A DNA stretch of 64,000 nucleotides from a virus. The position numbers and the translations under genes were made by a program. Positions within the stretch are counted from its first letter, which is position 1; the number at the start of each line of letters is the position of its first letter. The stretch lies in the IMG/VR virus record IMGVR_UViG_3300020433_000671, positions 1-64,000 of that record. One strand, written 5' to 3'. Shown here piece by piece: positions 5,903 through 13,919 of the stretch. Under the pieces are notes generated by a model. It saw nothing but the letters and a program-made list of their open reading frames with translations, was not told the origin of the DNA and did no database searches.

Positions 5903-6082
5903 TCAGTCAACTTTTGCGTCCCAGTTACATTCTAATCCAAGGTCTCCGACAAGATCTATTTGATAAAGATCAATAATTTCTTGTCTTTCATGTTCAGTTA
6001 GATCAGGATAACTTTTTGCTCTAGCAACAAGACCCTCAATATCTGCACATGTAATAGACGTGGCGATTAAAATTTCTAACAT
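5903..6082 (-). CDS. 59-residue conserved protein with hydrophobic N-terminus
   Basis: MLEILIATSITCADIEGLVA could be a short secretion signal or buried helix; the rest is charged, ending LECNWDAKVD, an ending I associate with a recurrent cyanophage family. It has its own promoter (6145-6173) and a 60-base leader that begins and ends with the same 11-base repeat. No clear Shine-Dalgarno sequence precedes the ATG. Function unknown. Confidence 0.76.
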   Translation of the reverse strand: MLEILIATSITCADIEGLVARAKSYPDLTEHERQEIIDLYQIDLVGDLGLECNWDAKVD

Positions 6083-6144
6083 GAGATGAACGTATCCGTT
6101 CCGAGTCGGCTTACTTGCGTCCCTTTTGGGATGAACGTATTGTC

Positions 6145-6173
6145 ATGATAACATGACATAATTATTTAGTCAA
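6145..6173 (-). promoter_or_regulatory. Sigma-70-like promoter with overlapping palindrome
   Basis: TTGACT (6173-6168), 17 bases, TATCAT (6150-6145) on the minus strand. The -10 region lies inside a perfect inverted repeat, TGTCATG-ATAA-CATGACA (6141-6158), that could be an operator. Downstream, ATACGTTCATC occurs at the start of the leader (6140-6130) and again just before the ATG (6095-6085). Confidence 0.7.
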
Positions 6174-6466
6174 GCAATAGAATAAAAGGTGTATTTAAGG
6201 AATAGTTCCTCTCCTTTTTTAATTCGTTTAATAGTTTTCATATAATAGATCTGACTCTTATCTCCTTGTACACACCATTTCACACAGTTAGGATCTTCAC
6301 TATGATTTACAAATCCACCTAAAGGAGTCCTTATAATATCACCATCCACCACAACATGAGAGACACCAAGATACATCATAGCATCGATATCCTCCTTAGC
6401 AAATAATCCCTGTCCTGCAACAGGACTATTTTTAATATGTAATTCTGGTGGAAGTGCTGTATACAT
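6170..6466 (-). CDS. SET-domain protein
   Basis: 98 residues covering a minimal SET fold. The N-terminal AGQGLFAKEDI (about residues 17-27) is the SAM-site GxG-type motif, GGFVNHSEDPNC (about 50-61) is the NHS.xPN signature and GEELFLKYTFY (about 85-95) replaces the usual EELxxxYG...Y. SET proteins methylate lysines or occur as inactive scaffolds. Pre-SET and post-SET cysteine regions are absent. The gene abuts its upstream neighbour and lies between nrdB and small early-type genes. Substrate unknown; a host or phage protein is possible. Confidence 0.85.
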   Translation of the reverse strand: MYTALPPELHIKNSPVAGQGLFAKEDIDAMMYLGVSHVVVDGDIIRTPLGGFVNHSEDPNCVKWCVQGDKSQIYYMKTIKRIKKGEELFLKYTFYSIA

Positions 6467-6684
6467 TAAAAACTAGACTCGTCGTACTTACCTTCTCTTT
6501 GTGCCCACAGGTGACGTTCCATCTCCCACATTGCTTCTGCTGTTCCTTTTGGCAGTTCATGTTGACCTGCTTTATCTAACAACCTATCATACTCTTCAGC
6601 ACTATCAACTATTGCTTTTTTTAATTCCTCTAAGTCCCATTCTGGATCAGAGGGAGAATCCTGCGAAGGTGTCTTTTGTGACAT
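6466..6684 (-). CDS. 72-residue acidic protein between nrdB and the SET gene
   Basis: The start at 6684 follows GGAGGAAT with 10-base spacing; earlier in-frame ATGs (6708, 6738) extend further into nrdB. The product is acidic and helical (WDLEELKKAIVDSAEEYDRL) and ends HLWAQREGKYDESSF. It overlaps the nrdB end by 38 bases and abuts the SET gene. No domain recognised. Confidence 0.74.
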   Translation of the reverse strand: MSQKTPSQDSPSDPEWDLEELKKAIVDSAEEYDRLLDKAGQHELPKGTAEAMWEMERHLWAQREGKYDESSF

Positions 6685-7780
6685 CTTGTTTAATTCCTCC
6701 AACGACATAAGATTCAATCTCCGTTTCTTGTGGTGCATTTTGCTGACCCTTAGATGTGAGCCAATGCTCAGTCCAAGGTAGTGGATTATTTCTAAGGGGT
6801 TGATCGTATATAGGTTTCAAACCTACTGCTTTCATCCTTCTGTTAGCAATCCATTCTACGTAGTTGTGTAGTAGTCTTTCATTCAATCCAATCATACTAC
6901 CTTCCTTAAACAAATAGTTTGCCCATGCTTTCTCTTCATCGACACAGTTCTTAAACATATTTGCTACTGTTTCTTTCTCCTCCTTTGCTATCTCTTGCAT
7001 TTCTGGATCATCTTTACCTTCAGACCAGTTCTTCAAGATCTGTTGTGTAAGAACAAGATGCTGTGACTCATCCCTTGCTATGAGAGATAAGATTTTAGCA
7101 GATCCTTCCATAAGTTTATTTTCACCAAAGGCAAAACTGCAAGCGAAAGAAACATAAAAACGAATGCCCTCTAGAATATTGACATTGGCGACTGCCCTAT
7201 AAAGGAATCGTTTAAGATCTCGTCTTGTCCATTCAGAATTAATATGAGTCCTCATCTCAGGTGTCCAAGCAGTGCTCTGATCATATTCATGTGCATAATT
7301 TATAAAGTCATCATAAGACTTTGTAACAGACTCTGCCCTAGAGAGAATGTTATCATCAGTAAGAATGTGATCTAGAACATCTGATGGATCAGGATATACA
7401 TTCTTGATAATATAAGTGTAGGATCTGCTATGAATCATCTCCATAAACTGCCATACTTGCATACATCCTTCCAACTCAGGTAGAGAACAATATGGAATAA
7501 ATGCCATACCAGGTGCTCTACCTTGTACAGAGTCCAACATAATCTGATACTTGAGATTACTTGTAAAGATATGTTTTTGTTGTTCTGTAAGATGTGCATA
7601 GTCAGCACGATCTTTCTGGAGTGATACTTCTTCAGGTCTCCAAAAATATCCTAATTGTTGCTGTGTTAATCTGTCAAAAGTTGGAAACTTATACTGGTCA
7701 TATCTCTGCACACTTAATGGTGCTCCAAAAAACATGAATTGTTTTGTAGTATCAACAGCTTTTTTATTAAAGACTGTCAT
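6647..7780 (-). CDS. nrdB: Ribonucleotide reductase class Ia, small subunit
   Basis: NrdB houses the diiron-tyrosyl radical cofactor that starts reduction of ribonucleotides by NrdA. Counting from the Met at 7780 (MTVFNKKAVD, aligned to the T4 NrdB N-terminus), ligands and radical sites fall at the expected positions: Asp83, Glu114 and His117 in EMIHSRSY, and radical Tyr121; the second half-site is RDESQH. An in-frame ATG at 7813 would add 11 residues overlapping nrdA, and a protein starting there is possible. About 377 residues, T4-like length. It follows nrdA directly, so both subunits are co-made. Confidence 0.97.
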   Translation of the reverse strand: MTVFNKKAVDTTKQFMFFGAPLSVQRYDQYKFPTFDRLTQQQLGYFWRPEEVSLQKDRADYAHLTEQQKHIFTSNLKYQIMLDSVQGRAPGMAFIPYCSLPELEGCMQVWQFMEMIHSRSYTYIIKNVYPDPSDVLDHILTDDNILSRAESVTKSYDDFINYAHEYDQSTAWTPEMRTHINSEWTRRDLKRFLYRAVANVNILEGIRFYVSFACSFAFGENKLMEGSAKILSLIARDESQHLVLTQQILKNWSEGKDDPEMQEIAKEEKETVANMFKNCVDEEKAWANYLFKEGSMIGLNERLLHNYVEWIANRRMKAVGLKPIYDQPLRNNPLPWTEHWLTSKGQQNAPQETEIESYVVGGIKQDVTKDTFAGFSL

Positions 7781-7793
7781 ACCAGTGATTTCT

Positions 7794-10085
7794 TTAGACT
7801 GCACAACTGTCACAGACTTCCTCCTCGGTGGTTAATAGTTCGTTAATAAGATTGTCAACATCCACATCATCTCCATCCTTCTTAGAATCATATGTATTTT
7901 GATAGTAAGAAGTCTTCCAACCGTACTTGTATGTTGTCAATAAATCCTTTGCCATTTCTGACACAGGTACTTCATTATCAGGATAGTTCTCTGGGTTGTA
8001 CGACCAGTTTCCACTGATCGCTTGATCAAAGAATTTTTGCATAATAGCAACTACGTTGATATACCCTTTATTATCTGGCATATCCCATAACAATGTATAG
8101 TTGTTCTTTAAAGTCCCATAGGACGGAACAACTTGCTTAAGTGGTCCTTTCTTTGACTTCTTAATGGATAAGTAGTCTCTAGGTGGTTCAATTCCATTGG
8201 TTGCATTTGACACAACGGAACTGCTTTCCGATGGCATTTGTGCAGACAATGTTGAGTGACGTAACCCATACTTTAGGATACGTTCCCTAAGAAACTCCCA
8301 ATCACATAGTAAGTCATTTGATATAATTTCGTCAACGTCCTTCTTATATGTATCGATAGGAAGAACTCCATCTGCATACTTAGTCTTACCGAAATAACCG
8401 CATGGTCCTTTTTCCATTGCAAGACGATTAGATGCAGTCAATAAAGCAAACTGGAATCTCTCTGTAATTTTATGAACTAAATCATTTGCTTTTGTAGATT
8501 CATACTTAGCACCATTCTTAGCAAGATAATGTGCTAGACCAATGAATCCAACACCCAACGATCTTCTGTTCTTTGTAGACTGTTCTGCTGCCTTCACAGG
8601 ATACTGTTGATAATCAATCAAAGCATCAAGACCACGAACAGCAAGTTCACATAGTTCATCAAGTTCCTCTAACCTGTTAATCTTACCAACATTAATAGCA
8701 GATAGAATGCATAGTGCAATCTCACCATCACCATCAATGTGTTGAATAGGTTTGGTTGGTAGAGTAATCTCTTGACATAGATTACTCATCTCAATCTTAT
8801 CTTTAAATGAACTATGAGTATTACAATGATCAATATTCATCAAGTAAATACGACCAGTCTCTGCTCTCTCCTTCAAGATATCAAGAATTAATTCTTGAGC
8901 ACCAATGGTTTTTCTAGGGATAGACTTGTCTGATTCGTATTTAGTATAGAGTTCGTCAAAGGTATCGCTACCAAAAGCGTCATACAACCCAGGCACATCG
9001 TGAGGACTGAATAAAGTAATAGTGCCGTTTTGGAGAAATCGCTCATAAAATAATTTAGATAGTTGAATAGAGTAATCTAATTTTCTTACTCTGTTGTCTT
9101 CTGTTCCTTTGTTGTTCTTGAGGACGATGATGTCTTCTATTTCTTGGTGCCAGATTGGGAAGTGGACAGTTGCTGATCCACCACGGATGCCATTTTGAGT
9201 GCAGCATCTGACAGTGCTTTCAAACTTTTTGAGGAATGGGACAACACCTGTGTGTTGAACTTCTCCACCTCTGATTTTAGCATTGATGCCACGGATTCTA
9301 CCTGCGTTGATACCGATTCCTGCCCTTTGTGCAACATAACGACCCACGGCCATATCAGAACTAAAAATGCTATCCAAGGTGTCATCAATATCAACGAGAA
9401 CACAAGATGCAAACTGCCGAATTGGTGTTCGCACTCCCGCCATGATTGGGGTGGGGATGTTGATTTTGTGTTTGCTGATTGCGTCATAATACTTCTTAAT
9501 ATAATCTAACCTGTAGAACTTATCATCATCTTGAAAGAGAGTAACTGCAATCATGATGTACATGAACTGTGGAGTTTCAAATATCTCCCCAGTACTTCTA
9601 TCCTGTACCAAATACTTATCAGTTACTTGACGAATACCTGCATAGGTAAACAGGTAATCTCTATCATGATCTATGTATTCATTTATTTTTTCCCACTCTT
9701 CATCTGTAAACTTAGTGAGAACTTCTTTGTCATATACACCCTTCTCAATACATCTATCTACATGATCTTTGAGGATAGGATGCTTGTCAGGATGTCCATT
9801 ATATACAGACTTCCTCAAACCAAACAAGAGAAGTCTAGCAGCAACATACTGATAGTTAGGATTCTCTAGAGTAATCAGGTCATTAGCAGAACGAATAAGG
9901 ATCTCTTGAATATCCTTAGTCTCAATTCCATCAAAGAATTGAAGACCACTGTTGATTTCCACTGCTGATTCAGACACACCTGCTAGTCCTTTGCAAGCAT
10001 GTTCAACAATGTGATGAACCCTTTCTAAATCCAAAGAAGCGGTATCACCGTTTCTTTTTTTAACTTTGATTTCCGTTGGTGTCAT
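7794..10085 (-). CDS. nrdA: Ribonucleotide reductase class Ia, large subunit
   Basis: The catalytic subunit makes dNDPs from NDPs. The 763-residue frame starts at 10085, where ATGA overlaps the primase stop. An N-terminal ATP-cone region (about 1-90) is followed by the catalytic barrel, with ASCVLVDIDD (first active Cys), MSNLCQEITLP (N-x-C-x-E active-site triad), and SYYQNTY near the end (Tyr pair of the radical path). It ends CDSCAV, a CxxC tail needed for re-reduction by a glutaredoxin, which the phage may supply at 41973-42212. Confidence 0.98.
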   Translation of the reverse strand: MTPTEIKVKKRNGDTASLDLERVHHIVEHACKGLAGVSESAVEINSGLQFFDGIETKDIQEILIRSANDLITLENPNYQYVAARLLLFGLRKSVYNGHPDKHPILKDHVDRCIEKGVYDKEVLTKFTDEEWEKINEYIDHDRDYLFTYAGIRQVTDKYLVQDRSTGEIFETPQFMYIMIAVTLFQDDDKFYRLDYIKKYYDAISKHKINIPTPIMAGVRTPIRQFASCVLVDIDDTLDSIFSSDMAVGRYVAQRAGIGINAGRIRGINAKIRGGEVQHTGVVPFLKKFESTVRCCTQNGIRGGSATVHFPIWHQEIEDIIVLKNNKGTEDNRVRKLDYSIQLSKLFYERFLQNGTITLFSPHDVPGLYDAFGSDTFDELYTKYESDKSIPRKTIGAQELILDILKERAETGRIYLMNIDHCNTHSSFKDKIEMSNLCQEITLPTKPIQHIDGDGEIALCILSAINVGKINRLEELDELCELAVRGLDALIDYQQYPVKAAEQSTKNRRSLGVGFIGLAHYLAKNGAKYESTKANDLVHKITERFQFALLTASNRLAMEKGPCGYFGKTKYADGVLPIDTYKKDVDEIISNDLLCDWEFLRERILKYGLRHSTLSAQMPSESSSVVSNATNGIEPPRDYLSIKKSKKGPLKQVVPSYGTLKNNYTLLWDMPDNKGYINVVAIMQKFFDQAISGNWSYNPENYPDNEVPVSEMAKDLLTTYKYGWKTSYYQNTYDSKKDGDDVDVDNLINELLTTEEEVCDSCAV

Positions 10086-11062
10086 ACTTTCTTCCACTCT
10101 GTAAATTTGATTTGTGCCTCTATATTTTTGTATGTGTTTAATTGTACCAAAGAATTAACATCGTGTCTAGCTAATGTCATATCGTTAACATCTTTTTGTT
10201 GTATATGATTTGGCCAGATCACTACCTTATCTCCTCTGTCGATTGACTTTGAGATCCTATTGACGATTTCTCTGTTGCGAGGTTCGTTATCATAAACCCA
10301 AATATAATCGCTCCAACCAAACGTCCGAGGATCAATGTCGGAGCCAGCCATCGCAACTGAGTTTTCCAAGAGGGTAGAGTCAAACGGTCCCTCAGTAATG
10401 TAAATTGGTTTTGTTTCATCAATTTTATCTAATCCGAAGATCTTTGGTTTGTTTTCATCTAACATTACAGTAATGTATCTCATCTTGTCCTTAGGGTTCA
10501 AAGATCTTCCTTGAAATCCAAACCAGTTTTTTTCTGCATCAATAAAAGGAATAATGATTCTAGAGTGGTCTTTTTTGATGTCAGAGAAAGTAGGTTTCTG
10601 TGTGTTAACCCAAGTACAGAACTTGTCTGTAAAATAGAATAAGGACGGATTTAATTTCCGTCCTATGAGATATTGATATGCTGAATGTTCTTTATTTAGA
10701 TCAGAAACTTTTACAAGTTCACCTTGTTTTTTAAATACAGGTTTTTTAAATTTTGGTTTAGGAACATAAGATCCTTTACCTGTTGTACCCTCCTTATATC
10801 TCTCCATAATATACTCATCATGAAGATCAGGTGCTTGATCTTTTAAGAAGTTAGGTAATGTTCTGCTTACTCCACAGTTATGGCATTTATATACCATATC
10901 TGCTTTCACACGAAAAAAATACCCCCTTGCCTTGTTCTTATGCTTCTGTGAATCTCCACAGTAAGGGCAACGGAAGTTATATAGATCTGCTTTCTTCTTA
11001 GCAAACTTGTCCAGTCTACCAGAAAGGAGACTTACATAATGTGAATCAACAAACTCAGACAA
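10082..11062 (-). CDS. DNA primase (T4 gp61-like)
   Basis: The primase makes RNA primers for lagging-strand synthesis together with helicase gp41. At the N-terminus CPYCGDS (about residue 32) and CHNCGVS (about residue 60) form a zinc ribbon. A TOPRIM-like catalytic part follows, with IYITEGPFDSTLLEN (about residue 220) and YIWVYDNEPRN. 326 residues, close to T4 gp61. It overlaps both neighbours (8 bases upstream, ATGA downstream to nrdA), so primase and NrdA are co-translated. Confidence 0.94.
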   Translation of the reverse strand: MSEFVDSHYVSLLSGRLDKFAKKKADLYNFRCPYCGDSQKHKNKARGYFFRVKADMVYKCHNCGVSRTLPNFLKDQAPDLHDEYIMERYKEGTTGKGSYVPKPKFKKPVFKKQGELVKVSDLNKEHSAYQYLIGRKLNPSLFYFTDKFCTWVNTQKPTFSDIKKDHSRIIIPFIDAEKNWFGFQGRSLNPKDKMRYITVMLDENKPKIFGLDKIDETKPIYITEGPFDSTLLENSVAMAGSDIDPRTFGWSDYIWVYDNEPRNREIVNRISKSIDRGDKVVIWPNHIQQKDVNDMTLARHDVNSLVQLNTYKNIEAQIKFTEWKKV

Positions 11063-11450
11063 TACGATGGACAGTCACTATATCCATACTAGCAGGTGAT
11101 GACGGAGTTGTCAAATTTCTTAAGATTTTCTGTCCGATTGGACTAACGATGACAGATATAACAGACAGAGCACCAAAAATAGACCACATCTTTTTCTCCA
11201 TGAGTCTAAGACGGTCATCAACTTTACGTATGTCTCTTTCACAACCACGTTTAATTGCGTCTGTTTCTCTATTAAGATCTGTATGTAGTCTATCAACCTT
11301 CTCGAATAAAATCTCATCAACCTTATCCTGTTTGTCTAACTTCTCATTATGGACAGCAAGTAGTTGACCCATCTTCACGGAGTTTTCCTGAAGTGTATCT
11401 ACTACTCTTTCTAATCTTTCAATAATTGCAGTATTCAAATTGTCCGACAT
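11055..11450 (-). CDS. Coiled-coil protein with one membrane helix
   Basis: 131 residues. Residues 1-90 are charged heptad-like helix (IIERLERVVDTLQEN ... KVDRLHTDLNRETDAI) and are followed by one hydrophobic segment, IFGALSVISVIVSPI, and a short polar tail. This topology could tether something to the host membrane or serve a spanin/holin-accessory role, but there is no direct evidence. The start overlaps the stop of the gene at 11450, and its end overlaps primase by 8 bases. Confidence 0.85.
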   Translation of the reverse strand: MSDNLNTAIIERLERVVDTLQENSVKMGQLLAVHNEKLDKQDKVDEILFEKVDRLHTDLNRETDAIKRGCERDIRKVDDRLRLMEKKMWSIFGALSVISVIVSPIGQKILRNLTTPSSPASMDIVTVHRIV

Positions 11451-12709
11451 TACTTATCCACAGTTGCCTGTGCTCCTCCTGCTCTTTGTTTTTTCATCAG
11501 AGATGCAGTTTTCTTCTGCAACTCTTTTCTAATCTGAACTATCTTATCGTTTGCTTTAGTTTTTTCAAGACCAATTTGCTGACGAGTCATCTGTTGTTTC
11601 ATCTGCTGATCAGTATTCTCTTCGACGTTACGCATATGCTTCATACGCTTATCCATAAAGAACTTACCAGCTTCACCAGGCATAATTCTCTCAATAGAAA
11701 TATCTCCTCTGTAACGATAGTTAATAAGAAGACGAAGTTTCATACGAAGTTCGGCAGGATTACTTGCATATACAACTGTCTCACCAACCTCAGGAAGTTT
11801 TACTTTATATTGAAAGAGACGACTCCTGACTTCCATTCCCTCTTGTAATTTATTACCAGGCATCACTAGTTTATCAGCGTCCTTTTTCTTAAGTTTTTTT
11901 CTAAACCTCATGACTGGATCATATCCTGCAACTGGTCCTGTTGCATCTGCTTTACTACTAAATCCAGGTTTACCAGGTGTGCTACCTGTGGTCATCAACT
12001 CTTCTTTTTTAAACTTTCCTGGTGTAGGTTTGTGTCCTGATCCAACGTAACCATCCTTTACATCTTTTACATGAGACTTTCTAAATTCTTTCTTACTCTC
12101 ACCTTTATCTTTGAGACTGTAGATAGATGACTTAGTTAACTTACCACTCTTTCTTCCACCTTTTGCTTGGTAAGCAATGTTGGGTGAATATTCTTTTAAT
12201 AGATCGCTAGTACAACTACACATATGTTCTATACCCTCGTTCATTCGGTTGTCATAAAAACTTGGTAATGGATCTTTCTGTATTCTTTTAGCATATTCTT
12301 TCTTTGCAACAGCATCCGTTGTTGGAATTTTACCTTCAACTAGATCTCTTACAAATCCCATTGTAGCAGCATTTGCATATAGACTACCACATCTTGCGGT
12401 AATAGTTTCCTTTAATCCATCGTAAATAATACTACCAGTAACATGACCAAGTGTATCTAGTTTATCACTAGGAACTTTTATTTTCATAACAGTATACACA
12501 TAGTCTCTATGTGGTCCTGGAAAAGCATGTGGGATACTCTCGTCAAGAATGAATGTTTCCATCTCACCCTTTCCAAATGAACCAAGTGTATTCCACTTCA
12601 ACATGGTCTGAGTTACTTCATCTGGTTGACCATACTCTTCTATAAGTTTTTCAGCATATTTCTTTGCGTCTTTATGCTTCCAATTTTTTAGCGAATCCTT
12701 TGAGTTCAT
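11450..12709 (-). CDS. 419-residue conserved cyanophage protein, probably virion-associated
   Basis: The first 180 residues form a conserved-looking domain (NWKHKDAKKYAEKLIEEYGQ, GHVTGSIIYDGLKETITARC). A Lys/Gly-rich linker follows (about 190-260), then a domain with YDPVMRFRKKLKKKDADK and YRYRGDISIERIMPGEA, and a Gln/Lys-rich helical tail. I recognise it as a recurrent T4-like cyanophage protein without assigned function. Position next to Lys-rich structural-type genes suggests a packaged or head-associated role. Confidence 0.88.
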   Translation of the reverse strand: MNSKDSLKNWKHKDAKKYAEKLIEEYGQPDEVTQTMLKWNTLGSFGKGEMETFILDESIPHAFPGPHRDYVYTVMKIKVPSDKLDTLGHVTGSIIYDGLKETITARCGSLYANAATMGFVRDLVEGKIPTTDAVAKKEYAKRIQKDPLPSFYDNRMNEGIEHMCSCTSDLLKEYSPNIAYQAKGGRKSGKLTKSSIYSLKDKGESKKEFRKSHVKDVKDGYVGSGHKPTPGKFKKEELMTTGSTPGKPGFSSKADATGPVAGYDPVMRFRKKLKKKDADKLVMPGNKLQEGMEVRSRLFQYKVKLPEVGETVVYASNPAELRMKLRLLINYRYRGDISIERIMPGEAGKFFMDKRMKHMRNVEENTDQQMKQQMTRQQIGLEKTKANDKIVQIRKELQKKTASLMKKQRAGGAQATVDK

Positions 12710-13071
12710 CAGAGTTTCTCCAGTTCTTCTTGCAAATCAGGATCCACCTCTAAAGATGGCATCATTCCTATAGGATATTTATTCAAGTAAAGTAGTAGAG
12801 TTTTTATCAAACTCCAATACTCTCTTTCCATCTTAAAAAAAATTAAGGGTGTTGCTGCTTCACCAAAAACATTATAAAGTATGATTAAATGATTGATAAG
12901 AAGATGAGTTCTTAAAGAACCCCCTCGAACATAACGTTTCAATAATCTTTTAAGATACTTGAAACGTTTCATATCTTCATCAAAATCCTCCCTCGTCATA
13001 GAGGAAGGATTTTCATAATGTTTGATGGCGAAAAGAATGTAATTAGAGTCATTCAGTTCGTCAATTAACAT
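12709..13071 (-). CDS. 120-residue helical protein
   Basis: Rich in helices with a basic middle (KYLKRLLKRYVRGGS) and a hydrophobic stretch THLLINHLIILYNVFGEAA. It ends with an acidic tail. One-base overlaps on both sides place it firmly in the 11450-13655 unit. No named domain is assigned. Confidence 0.85.
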   Translation of the reverse strand: MLIDELNDSNYILFAIKHYENPSSMTREDFDEDMKRFKYLKRLLKRYVRGGSLRTHLLINHLIILYNVFGEAATPLIFFKMEREYWSLIKTLLLYLNKYPIGMMPSLEVDPDLQEELEKL

Positions 13072-13655
13072 TAGCTACCAAATGTGAGTGTTGCTACGTC
13101 GGATATAACTTCTGGAGCACCATTGTTGGAGTTAACTTTAACTCTGTACTGGTTACCATCGTTTGCTGCAGTCTGTCCTGAAAGAACAAGGTTTGTGCTA
13201 GTTGCACCAGATACATTAGAGAATCTACCTGTACTTGCAGTACGTTTCTGCCATTGGAAGGTTGCTGTACCACTGTTGGTTACAGATGCTACCACTGCGA
13301 ATGTTGCTGCACCACTTGAAGTTGTCTTGTCTGTATTGTTTGTAGACAAAGTAATAGTGTTTGCTGCATCTGCTGCGATAGTATCATCACTTAGCGTCTC
13401 ATCAGCATTTGCTTCTGGATTAGTGAGAAACATAAGATGCTCTGCACGATGACGAGTTGCACCAGATACATCAGTATATGTATGATACGCCCACCAACCA
13501 GGTGCTGTAATACCACGACTTTTATTTGCTGCTAACGCTGCTTCTGTTTCGTCACAAAAGACGATAGTTTTTGTAACCGACCCACCGCTATTACCAATAG
13601 TTAGACCGACAGCAGTCTGGTTAGCAGTGGAGTCAACTCTTCCGTATAAAGACAT
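13071..13655 (-). CDS. Virion protein with Ig-like domain
   Basis: 194 residues. The N-terminal part (MSLYGRVDSTANQTAVGLTI, TIVFCDETEAALAANK) matches a recurrent cyanophage structural protein type. The last 90 residues form an Ig-like fold: ATFAVVASVTNSGTATFQWQ then TNLVLSGQTAANDGNQYRVK, with the Tyr-corner-like DGNQYRV. Such domains decorate phage capsids and tails and may bind host surface sugars. A perfect TATAAATA late promoter lies 28 bases upstream. Confidence 0.87.
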   Translation of the reverse strand: MSLYGRVDSTANQTAVGLTIGNSGGSVTKTIVFCDETEAALAANKSRGITAPGWWAYHTYTDVSGATRHRAEHLMFLTNPEANADETLSDDTIAADAANTITLSTNNTDKTTSSGAATFAVVASVTNSGTATFQWQKRTASTGRFSNVSGATSTNLVLSGQTAANDGNQYRVKVNSNNGAPEVISDVATLTFGS

Positions 13656-13682
13656 GTTTCTCCGACGTGTATTCTGTATGAT

Positions 13683-13690
13683 TATTTATA
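13683..13690 (-). promoter_or_regulatory. T4-type late promoter TATAAATA
   Basis: Exact T4 late consensus on the minus strand, 28-35 bases upstream of the ATG at 13655. It would be read by host polymerase with gp55 and mark the Ig-like virion gene as late. Confidence 0.8.
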
Positions 13691-13693
13691 AAG

Positions 13694-13885
13694 TTAACTT
13701 TCTAGCAGTGCTTTCTCAAGTGCCTCAACTAGTTTGTCATCTACTTTATTGCCTGATTTAGCAGCAGCTTTCTTGAGTAATCCGATAACAAACACCTTTA
13801 GTTTGTCCTCTAGGTCCTCAGGGATTTTATCTACCGCTTTGTTAATAATGTCAATAGCGATAGGGAGTAAAAATTTAGTGATCAT
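13694..13885 (-). CDS. 63-residue amphipathic helical protein
   Basis: MITKFLLPIAIDIINKAVDK then LEDKLKVFVIGLLKKAAAK and a charged end: two amphipathic helices. It has no conventional membrane segment, although the helices could associate with membranes. It stands alone between two virion-type genes. No family recognised. Confidence 0.75.
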   Translation of the reverse strand: MITKFLLPIAIDIINKAVDKIPEDLEDKLKVFVIGLLKKAAAKSGNKVDDKLVEALEKALLES

Positions 13886-13919
13886 AATTTTGTACCAAGG
13901 TAGGTACTCTATATATGCG

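Noticed and set aside
9531-9869. 112-codon plus-strand hydrophobic frame
   Set aside because: It is antisense to the conserved ATP-cone and catalytic regions of nrdA; hydrophobicity is a product of reverse-complement codons.
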